DNA from: Candidatus Glassiibacteriota bacterium
GTDB taxonomy: Bacteria; Gemmatimonadota; Glassbacteria; GWA2-58-10
Reading direction: 5' to 3'
NCBI GenBank assembly: GCA_016934095.1
Contig: JAFGTO010000171.1
Coordinates: 1 to 6,446 of the forward strand
DNA length: 6,446 nucleotides
Positions 1 through 4,853 of the stretch are shown here, piece after piece. Within the stretch, counting starts at the first letter, position 1. Every line of letters begins with the position of its first letter. Below the pieces are notes generated by a model, which was given only the letters and a program-made list of their open reading frames with translations, had not been told where the DNA came from and did no database searches. Made by a program: the position numbers and the translations under genes.

Positions 1-26
1 GGGGCCTGAAACAAGCCGGCAGCCGG

Positions 27-48
27 AGGGCGGGATTCAGCCCGCCCT
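27..48. repeat. Perfect 8-bp GC-rich inverted repeat (hairpin)
   Basis: AGGGCGGG (27-34) and CCCGCCCT (41-48) are exact reverse complements around a 6-base loop, ATTCAG. The stem would be stable in RNA from either strand. No T-run follows on either strand, so this is not a canonical intrinsic terminator. It could still mark the end of a gene to the left, or a distal end of the protease transcript arriving from the right. The role is inferred only from position. Confidence 0.5.
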
Positions 49-126
49 GACAGCAGGCACGGCACACCGTGTCCAGAAACTACCGGACCTGCGCAACCTG
101 CGGACTGCCTTGTTCTCTTGATATTG

Positions 127-150
127 CAGGGACCGGGCCTCAATTCCCTG
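127..150. repeat. 6-bp inverted repeat downstream of the protease gene
   Basis: CAGGGA (127-132) and TCCCTG (145-150) are exact reverse complements separated by 12 bases. The repeat lies about 70 bases past the stop codon of the minus-strand protease gene, so it could help end that transcript. No T-run follows on the minus strand. A stem this short can arise by chance. Confidence 0.3.
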
Positions 151-220
151 AAAAGACGGACTCGCGTGTCTGCCGCTTAAAGCGCCCGGTCTTAATAAGG
201 CTTCAGGAATCGAGCTTCGC

Positions 221-1942
221 TCACTTTTTCCGCCAGTACTCTACGTTCCTGAGCTTCAGCTCTACCGCATCGATCTCGCCCAGGAGCTCATCCGAGTCGC
301 ACTCGAAAGTGCAGCCGATCTCGTGCATGGGGAAAAGCCTGGTGTCCTCCTTGTTGTCCAGCTTGCGCACCCGGCCTCCCGTGCGCACCTCGACCTCCTT
401 GACCTCGCAGACCTCCTCCAGCTCAGCGGTGGCCGAGAGGGTGGCGAACACCTTGAGCCGCCTGACAGTCTCGTAGCGCTGGAAGTCCTCCCTGCGGAAA
501 TTCGAGATCACCTGGCGGTCCCTGGGAATGGGCAGGTCTCCCCAGGAGACGCACTGGGCCTCGAAGCGCACCTCGGCCACCGGCTCGCCCCCGCCGGTGC
601 AGCCGGTGAAGACCGTACCGGGCTGCCAGACCATGACCCTGGCGTTGTCAGCGAACTGCACCCGCAGGTCGATGTCAGGGTGCTCGGCGAACGCCCCGCC
701 GTGGCGCCAGACGTTACCGTGTACATCCGAGTTGTACTGCAGCTTCCTCAGGGCCCTGCCGTAGGAGGTGCTGTCGCCCATGACCCCCAGGAAAGCCACG
801 GCGTAATAGTCTGCCTCGGTCTCGCACTCGCGGCTGTAGCCGGCCAGGGCGATCTCATTGGCCAGCACCATCGCATCCAGGAAGTTGTAAAAGGAGAACC
901 AGCCCAGGCCGGTGTCATCGGTGAGCTTCTCCACCGACCAGCCCAGGCCGACCGCGGCCAGGGAGAGCCAGAACTCCCGGGACTTCCTCTTGTAGTACTC
1001 CCTGATCCCGTGCCTGCGCTCCACGTGGGCGATCTCGTGGGCCAGGATCCCGCTTAATTCGTTCTCGCTCTCCAGGGCATCCACCAGGCCGCGGTGCACG
1101 AAAATTTTACCTCCGGGAGCGGCGCAGGCATTGACCTTGTCGCTCTCCAGCACGGTGAAACTGTAGTGGTAACCCCTTAAGGGGGTGGGCCAGTTGTTGA
1201 GAACTTTTTCGCCGAGACCGCGCACCAGGCCGTTGATCGAGTCATCCGGGTTCACCTGGTAGTAGGAGAGCAGCCGGGAAGCTACCATCGAGGAGAGGTA
1301 GTCCTCCACCCCGGTGCCGGGGAGCACCATTGTCTGACAAAAACACAGCCCACACATCCGGTAGCCCTGCTCGAGCGCACTGTCCAGGTCGCTGAAGCGC
1401 TCCTGCAGGGCAGGCTCCGGCAGGTGGTTGCAGCCCAGGAAATGGAGCTGCCTGCTCCGGCGGTTGCCCACGTAGAGGGCCAGGCCGTCATCCTTCAAGG
1501 TCTCGCAGAAGGCCAGCCGGGCCATCTCCCGGAAGCTCTCCAGGGTGGGCACTGCGGCCCGGGTCCAGTAAAAGTTGATCGAGCCCTCTCCCAGGGTCCG
1601 GTGCCTGAACTTCACTTTCAGCCGTTTCTGCGCCCGGTAGTGCTTTACCCCGGTGATTACCACCTGCGCCTTTTTGCCCAGGTTCAGCAGGCGGCCTTCC
1701 TCCTGGATGAAAAAGGCCTCGGAGCTGTCTGTGATAGTGCAGTAGACCTTGGGAGAGCTGTTGATCCTCTCCCTTAAATACAGCTCCCTGCCGGCCAGCA
1801 GTTTTTCCACCTGTTTTTCCAGGCCCTCTTCCCCTGAAGCTGCAGCCAGGTCTTCAGGCCAGGCATGAGCCAGGCACAGCGCCGCCAGGACAAAAAAAGC
1901 CTCCTTCCAATATCGCCGCAGTAACTTGCGAGACTGTCTCAT
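221..1942 (-). CDS. Exported M48 family zinc metalloprotease with Ada-like zinc-binding segment
   Basis: This 573-residue protein is a probable periplasmic or membrane-attached zinc endopeptidase. Residues 1-27 look like a signal peptide: a basic start, a hydrophobic core and AHA before Trp28. The M48 signature is complete: HEIAH at 302-306 (zinc ligands His302 and His306, catalytic Glu303), SRECETEAD at 370-378 (third ligand Glu374), and the family's HP...R element at His421/Arg427. Residues 157-201 carry a separate motif, YVGN...H...C171...GYRMC197GLC200, which resembles the zinc-binding fold of Ada and related small domains. Residues 64-127 and about 430-573 look beta-rich and I do not recognise them. 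The C-terminal part has five cysteines. At 573 residues it is longer than most M48 proteins. The ATG is preceded by CGGAG (1951-1955) with 8 bases between. A sigma70-like promoter lies upstream. By family it may degrade misfolded envelope proteins, but its substrate cannot be told from sequence. Confidence 0.93.
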   Translation of the reverse strand: MRQSRKLLRRYWKEAFFVLAALCLAHAWPEDLAAASGEEGLEKQVEKLLAGRELYLRERINSSPKVYCTITDSSEAFFIQEEGRLLNLGKKAQVVITGVKHYRAQKRLKVKFRHRTLGEGSINFYWTRAAVPTLESFREMARLAFCETLKDDGLALYVGNRRSRQLHFLGCNHLPEPALQERFSDLDSALEQGYRMCGLCFCQTMVLPGTGVEDYLSSMVASRLLSYYQVNPDDSINGLVRGLGEKVLNNWPTPLRGYHYSFTVLESDKVNACAAPGGKIFVHRGLVDALESENELSGILAHEIAHVERRHGIREYYKRKSREFWLSLAAVGLGWSVEKLTDDTGLGWFSFYNFLDAMVLANEIALAGYSRECETEADYYAVAFLGVMGDSTSYGRALRKLQYNSDVHGNVWRHGGAFAEHPDIDLRVQFADNARVMVWQPGTVFTGCTGGGEPVAEVRFEAQCVSWGDLPIPRDRQVISNFRREDFQRYETVRRLKVFATLSATAELEEVCEVKEVEVRTGGRVRKLDNKEDTRLFPMHEIGCTFECDSDELLGEIDAVELKLRNVEYWRKK

Positions 1943-2031
1943 TTCAGCTACTCCGTATTTCGGGATTCTGGTAAAACCGCCGTTGTCCCGACACTTGTCC
2001 CGGCCCGCATTACCTGTAAGCTTTTTCTGTT

Positions 2032-2060
2032 ATTCTACCTTTCATTTCCGTAAAAGTCAA
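2032..2060 (-). promoter_or_regulatory. Sigma70-like promoter for the M48 protease gene
   Basis: Read on the minus strand, TTGACT (2055-2060) and TAGAAT (2032-2037) are separated by exactly 17 bases (2038-2054). Each hexamer matches the sigma70 consensus at five of six positions and the spacing is optimal. Transcription would start near 2025 and give a leader of about 80 bases before the ATG at 1942. The surrounding bases are AT-rich compared with the flanking genes, which supports the call. Confidence 0.65.
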
Positions 2061-2084
2061 CCGGTTCCGCCTTACCGTGAGCCG

Positions 2085-2099
2085 GTGCAGTTCCTGCAC
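2085..2099. repeat. 6-bp inverted repeat in the divergent region
   Basis: GTGCAG (2085-2090) and CTGCAC (2094-2099) are perfect complements around a 3-base TTC loop. The repeat lies about 25 bp upstream of the protease promoter's -35 box and next to a second, longer inverted repeat. It could be part of a protein-binding site or a DNA/RNA stem-loop. No regulator can be named. Confidence 0.4.
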
Positions 2100-2108
2100 A
2101 GGTACAGA

Positions 2109-2136
2109 GGCACCTGGATTCCTGGCTGCAGGTGCC
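2109..2136. repeat. 8-bp inverted repeat upstream of the plus-strand promoter candidate
   Basis: GGCACCTG (2109-2116) and CAGGTGCC (2129-2136) are exact reverse complements separated by 12 bases. The arm centres lie 20 bp apart, roughly two helical turns, as in many operators bound by dimeric regulators. The right arm ends 9 bp before the candidate plus-strand -35 box at 2146. With no T-run next to it, a terminator is less likely than a binding site. The operator role is inference. Confidence 0.45.
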
Positions 2137-2145
2137 CGTCATATC

Positions 2146-2174
2146 TTGCCAGGCCCGGGCTCGCGCATTAGATT
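2146..2174 (+). promoter_or_regulatory. Candidate sigma70 promoter for the secreted barrel-protein gene
   Basis: TTGCCA (2146-2151) matches the -35 consensus at five of six positions. TAGATT (2169-2174) matches the -10 consensus at four of six, including its key first T, second A and last T. The spacer is 17 bases. Transcription would begin near 2181 and leave a leader of about 95 bases. It is weaker than the opposing promoter and is the best candidate I could find rather than a firm call. Confidence 0.35.
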
Positions 2175-2277
2175 GAGACAAGCGGGGTGTTTCTCGCCTT
2201 TTTATCGATTTGCGGTAAAACGGAACGGTCGAAGTCTCTGCGGGCCGGCACTTGACTGCTGAGAGGAAAAAACCATC

Positions 2278-3927
2278 ATGAAAAGCGCGCTGATAACCGT
2301 CCTTTTCCTTTTCCTCGCCGCGGCAGGCAGTGCTCTGGCCGATGAAGCCACCCTGCCCCACAGCCTTGTCCGCGACAGCGGGGGCAGGCTCCTCGCCTGG
2401 CACCGGCCCGAGATCCCGGGCGCGGCGTACGCGCACGTGGCGGGCCTGGCCGCGGAGTTCCTCAAGACTGTCCCGGTAGAGCCGACCAGCGGGCTCAAGC
2501 TCTATATGGTCCACGCCGATTTCAACGGCCCCGGCCAGGACAGCAGCTACGCTAAAGGCACCTCCGGCACGGACTGGATACCCAACCCGGCCTGCGTTTT
2601 CGCCGGTTTCGTGCAGAGCCTGGCAGTGGATTACCGGGTGTTCTCCGGGGATGAATCCTACCTGGAGATTGTCAGGGAGTGCCTGGACCAGATGCTGGCG
2701 AACGGCACCACCTGCACGGACTGGCCCTGGCCGGACTGCCCCTATGCCAGCGCCGACCCCAGGAGCCGGGTCTACCAGGGTGGAACCAGGTGGGAGAAAG
2801 AAGGGCGGGGGGATGGGCTCCACTGTATCGAGCCGGACAAGGTAGGCGAGCTGGGTATCGGCTACCTGAAGTTTTACCAGATCACCGGGGAGGCCAGGTA
2901 CCTGGAGGCTGCCATAGACTGCGCGGATGCACTGGCTGCCAATGTCCGGGATGTCCTGCCCGGCAAGGAGAAGTTCGGCACCCATTTCGATACGCGCTCA
3001 CCCTGGCCGTTCAGGGTCAACGCCCGCACCGGGGTGGTGGTCGATGAGTACACCTCGAACGTAGTCGAGCCGGTGCGGCTGTTCGATGAGCTGATCCGCA
3101 CCGCACAAAGGACCGGTATCGACAGCGCAAGGGTCGAGTCCTTTCGGAAAGCCCGCAGCCTCGCCTGGGAGTGGCTCTTCGCCCTAAACGGCCCGATGAA
3201 AACCTTCATCTGGAACGGCTACTTCGAGGATATCCCCAGCGATCACGCGCTGCAGAACCGGGTGCAGATCACCCCCCTGGAGACCGCCCGCTACATCCTC
3301 AAGCACCCGGAATACGACCCGAGCTGGAAAACCAATGTGCCGGCCCTGCTGCACTGGGTAGCCGGCGTGTTCGCCACCGAGGGCCTGGAGGCGATCAGGG
3401 AGCAGACCTGGTGCTACTTCCCCATGGGCAGCCACACGTCCCGCTATGCCTCGGTCTGCGCGATGTATTACGAAAAGACCGGAGAGCGGCGCTACCTGGA
3501 GGAAGCCTTCAGGTTTTTCAACTTCGCCACCTACGTGTGCGAGGACTGCGGGTATGTCTGGGTCGGGCCTGGCTGGGAGACCGCCTGGTTCTCGGATGGC
3601 TACGGCGACTATATCAGGCATTTCATGGAAGGACTGGCCGCAGTGCCGGAATGGGCCCCGGCCGGGGAAAACCACCTGCTCAGGTCGACCTCGGTGGTGC
3701 AGACTGTCTCCTATGGACCCCGGAGGGTGAGCTACAGGACTTACGACCTGGATGCTGTCGAGGTGCTGCGCCTGGGCGCCAGGCCGAAAAGCGTGAGAGC
3801 AGGGGCCGGGAGGCTCGATGAGCGCGTGAGCCTCGACATGCCGGGCTGGACCTGGGAGAAGCTGGCGCAGGGCGGGGTCCTGCGGGTAGATCACCGCGGT
3901 GCGGCGGAAGTAGTAGTTGAAATGTAG
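2278..3927 (+). CDS. Secreted (alpha/alpha)6-barrel-type protein, putative carbohydrate-active enzyme
   Basis: This 549-residue protein begins with a clear signal peptide, a hydrophobic run followed by ALA (19-21) before Asp22, so it is exported. The mature part has repeated helical segments of the kind seen in six-hairpin glycosidases and related epimerases and lyases. Examples are FVQSLAVDYRVFSGDESYLE (111-130), YLKFYQITGEARYLEAAIDC (196-215), and YEKTGERRYLEEAFRFF (398-414). Likely pocket elements are RGDG (177-180), IEPDKVGE (184-191) with Glu185, Asp187 and Glu191, and the aromatic stretch at 426-444 with Trp428, Trp433, Trp437, Asp440 and Asp444. Residues from about 465 to 549 look like a C-terminal beta domain. 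I cannot assign a glycoside hydrolase or lyase family or a substrate; an uronic-acid polymer or other polysaccharide is a guess. GAGG at 2263-2266 lies 11 bases before the ATG, a slightly long spacing. It runs divergently from the protease gene. Confidence 0.85.
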   Translation: MKSALITVLFLFLAAAGSALADEATLPHSLVRDSGGRLLAWHRPEIPGAAYAHVAGLAAEFLKTVPVEPTSGLKLYMVHADFNGPGQDSSYAKGTSGTDWIPNPACVFAGFVQSLAVDYRVFSGDESYLEIVRECLDQMLANGTTCTDWPWPDCPYASADPRSRVYQGGTRWEKEGRGDGLHCIEPDKVGELGIGYLKFYQITGEARYLEAAIDCADALAANVRDVLPGKEKFGTHFDTRSPWPFRVNARTGVVVDEYTSNVVEPVRLFDELIRTAQRTGIDSARVESFRKARSLAWEWLFALNGPMKTFIWNGYFEDIPSDHALQNRVQITPLETARYILKHPEYDPSWKTNVPALLHWVAGVFATEGLEAIREQTWCYFPMGSHTSRYASVCAMYYEKTGERRYLEEAFRFFNFATYVCEDCGYVWVGPGWETAWFSDGYGDYIRHFMEGLAAVPEWAPAGENHLLRSTSVVQTVSYGPRRVSYRTYDLDAVEVLRLGARPKSVRAGAGRLDERVSLDMPGWTWEKLAQGGVLRVDHRGAAEVVVEM

Positions 3928-3933
3928 CCCCCT

Positions 3934-3989
3934 CCCGTATTATCTTGATAAAGGCACGGGCAAACCACCTGCGGCGTGCCGCAGCCCGT
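3934..3989 (+). promoter_or_regulatory. Two overlapping, mutually exclusive stem-loops
   Basis: The first stem-loop pairs CCCGT (3934-3938) with ACGGG (3956-3960), closing an inner TTATC/GATAA stem (3940-3944 with 3947-3951). The second pairs the same ACGGG with a second CCCGT (3985-3989) around a strong hairpin, CTGCGG-CGTG-CCGCAG (3969-3984), leaving an 8-base bulge. Both cannot form at once. They sit between the stop of the secreted-protein gene and the DUF1232 gene. No T-run follows, so this is not a classical intrinsic terminator. It could be an attenuator-like switch, a transcript 3' end or chance. Confidence 0.4.
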
Positions 3990-4029
3990 TAAACACAAGT
4001 CAGGCCGTACGGAGCTTTATAAATTAAGT

Positions 4030-4035
4030 AAGGAG
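4030..4035 (+). promoter_or_regulatory. Strong ribosome binding site of the DUF1232 gene
   Basis: AAGGAG lies 7 bases before the ATG at 4043, the best-matched ribosome site on the plus strand of this window. It lies in an AT-rich run (about 4016-4042). TATAAA at 4018-4023 in that run has no partner -35 box at the right distance, so I do not call a promoter here. Confidence 0.75.
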
Positions 4036-4042
4036 AAGATAG

Positions 4043-4624
4043 ATGCCATCAGATGAGCTGAGCCAGGGGGGGAAAGCCCCGTGTTTCTACGACACGCTGA
4101 AAGCCCGGCTGCTGGGCTGGACCGGCAAAAAGCCGGGGTCGTGTACCAGGAAGCTCGCGGAGCTGGCCCTGCTGGTGCCCGACATAACCGTGCTGCTGGG
4201 CCGCATCCTGCTCGACCGGAGGGTCTCCAGGAACCTGCGGATCAAGATAGGGATCGTCTTTACCTACATCTTCAGCCCGCTGGACCTGCTGCCGGAGACC
4301 CTGGTGGGGCCGGTGGGCCTGCTGGATGACCTGGTGCTGATAGCGTTTGCCCTGAACAGGGTCTGCACCTACGTGGATGAGGAGATCCTGCTGGAGCACT
4401 GGCCGGGCCGCCCCGAGCAGCTCGAGGTGCTGAAAGACCTCTCCGACATTGCAGGCGGCATCTTCGGCGGCCGGCTGATCGAACGGCTGGCGGATTGGTA
4501 TGAGAAACAGTCGGGGAGCGAAAGCGAAAGCGATTACCAGGGAGAGCCGCGGGTGGGGCTGGTCAGTGGTGAAGAAGCCAGTGAAGAAGAACAGGTAGAG
4601 CGGTTCCGAGCAGCAGGGCTGTAA
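4043..4624 (+). CDS. DUF1232 (YkvA-like) domain protein
   Basis: The protein has 193 residues. Residues about 56-107 match the DUF1232 pattern: DRRVSRNLRIKIG, then a hydrophobic stretch with SPLDLLPE (78-85), then GLLDDLVLIAFALNR (92-106). Family members are small, probably membrane-associated proteins of unknown biochemical role. The conserved acidic residues Asp81, Glu85, Asp95 and Asp96 are all present. The N-terminus (1-54) and the acidic tail (158-187) lie outside the domain. The ATG has a strong Shine-Dalgarno, AAGGAG at 4030-4035, 7 bases upstream, which fixes the start. The gene follows the secreted-protein gene after 115 bp on the same strand, so it may be co-transcribed or separately controlled. 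Its last 62 bases overlap, tail to tail, the zinc-ribbon gene on the other strand. Confidence 0.85.
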   Translation: MPSDELSQGGKAPCFYDTLKARLLGWTGKKPGSCTRKLAELALLVPDITVLLGRILLDRRVSRNLRIKIGIVFTYIFSPLDLLPETLVGPVGLLDDLVLIAFALNRVCTYVDEEILLEHWPGRPEQLEVLKDLSDIAGGIFGGRLIERLADWYEKQSGSESESDYQGEPRVGLVSGEEASEEEQVERFRAAGL

Positions 4625-4760
4625 ACCCCAGCAAGGCCAGCACGGCCAGTACCTTGAAGGCCGTGCTGCGGCCTTTCGAGCCTACCCGCACCGGGTTCTT
4701 GCAGAAGGGGCATTCATCCAGCCCCCGCTCGATTTCCATCGCGCACCAGGGGCACTCCAA
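4563..4760 (-). CDS. Small zinc-ribbon membrane protein with TTG start
   Basis: This is a 65-residue protein with an N-terminal zinc ribbon made of two knuckles, CPWC (3-6) and CPFC (17-20), a short basic linker (25-36), and one hydrophobic helix (about 35-59). It should sit in the membrane with the ribbon on the cytoplasmic side, by the positive-inside rule. The start is TTG at 4758-4760. An in-frame TAA lies two codons upstream, and the only in-frame ATG (residue 8) would remove the first CxxC. A strong GGGAGGT ribosome site precedes the TTG. The gene lies 93 bp downstream of nuoN on the same strand, with a GC-rich hairpin between. Its end overlaps the DUF1232 gene by 62 bp. Its function is unknown; such proteins may bind metal, protein or nucleic acid. 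Confidence 0.8.
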   Translation of the reverse strand: MECPWCAMEIERGLDECPFCKNPVRVGSKGRSTAFKVLAVLALLGFTALLLGTALPVLLHWLLHH

Positions 4761-4765
4761 GGGTT

Positions 4766-4772
4766 ACCTCCC
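4766..4772 (-). promoter_or_regulatory. Ribosome binding site fixing the TTG start of the zinc-ribbon gene
   Basis: Read on the minus strand this is GGGAGGT, a near-perfect Shine-Dalgarno, ending 5 bases before the TTG at 4758-4760. With the in-frame TAA at 4764-4766 it leaves TTG as the only reasonable start that keeps both zinc knuckles. Confidence 0.8.
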
Positions 4773-4802
4773 AATTCTCCGCATAGTCTGTGTTACGAGA
4801 AC

Positions 4803-4824
4803 CGGCCGGAGACACATCCGGCCG
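4803..4824 (-). terminator. GC-rich hairpin after nuoN, terminator-like without a clean T-run
   Basis: CGGCCGGA (4803-4810) and TCCGGCCG (4817-4824) are exact reverse complements around a 6-base loop. The hairpin lies about 30 bases past the nuoN stop and about 40 bases ahead of the zinc-ribbon gene. Read on the minus strand it is followed by GTTCTCGTAAC, which is too poor in T for a standard intrinsic terminator. It could reduce read-through into the zinc-ribbon gene or stabilise the nuoN transcript's 3' end. Confidence 0.4.
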
Positions 4825-4853
4825 TGTCCCTGCCCTTGCTGTCTGCCAGAGCG

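Larger units (their letters stand above)
1..220. other. Left-edge non-coding stretch, no recognisable gene
   Basis: I find no convincing coding region in these 220 bases. One plus-strand frame is open from the window edge to a TGA at 119-121, and another ends at 48-50. Either could be the tail of a gene lying to the left, but neither translation looks like a known protein. The stretch lies downstream of the minus-strand protease gene and should contain its transcript end. It holds the two inverted repeats listed separately, neither followed by a T-run on either strand. Confidence 0.5.
1943..2277. other. Divergent intergenic control region (335 bp)
   Basis: This region separates the start codons of the leftward protease gene and the rightward secreted-protein gene, so it must hold control signals for both. 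It contains a good minus-strand promoter, a weaker plus-strand candidate and two perfect inverted repeats between them, each listed separately. Open frames that cross it are antisense or out-of-frame extensions with no recognisable protein. No tRNA or known riboswitch was recognised. Confidence 0.75.

Noticed and set aside
2..121. Open plus-strand frame from the left window edge, possibly the end of a gene
   Set aside because: The 39 residues show no recognisable protein and a second frame ends nearby; there is no way to choose without sequence to the left.
69..476. 135-codon plus-strand open frame with a CATC...C stretch near its start
   Set aside because: The cysteines look vaguely like a metal knuckle, but the rest is a Ser/Thr-rich antisense of the protease C-terminus and the start is a GTG without a ribosome site.
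323..1057. 244-codon plus-strand open frame opposite the protease gene
   Set aside because: It lies wholly antisense to the M48 catalytic region, has no recognisable motifs, and has low-complexity Pro/Gly/Ala/Val composition.
2035..2985. 316-codon minus-strand open frame across the divergent region
   Set aside because: It overlaps the well-supported secreted-protein gene antisense and crosses the promoter region; its translation has no family features.
4018..4023. TATAAA as a -10 box for the DUF1232 gene
   Set aside because: No -35 match lies 16-18 bases upstream, and the start of transcription would fall on the ribosome site.
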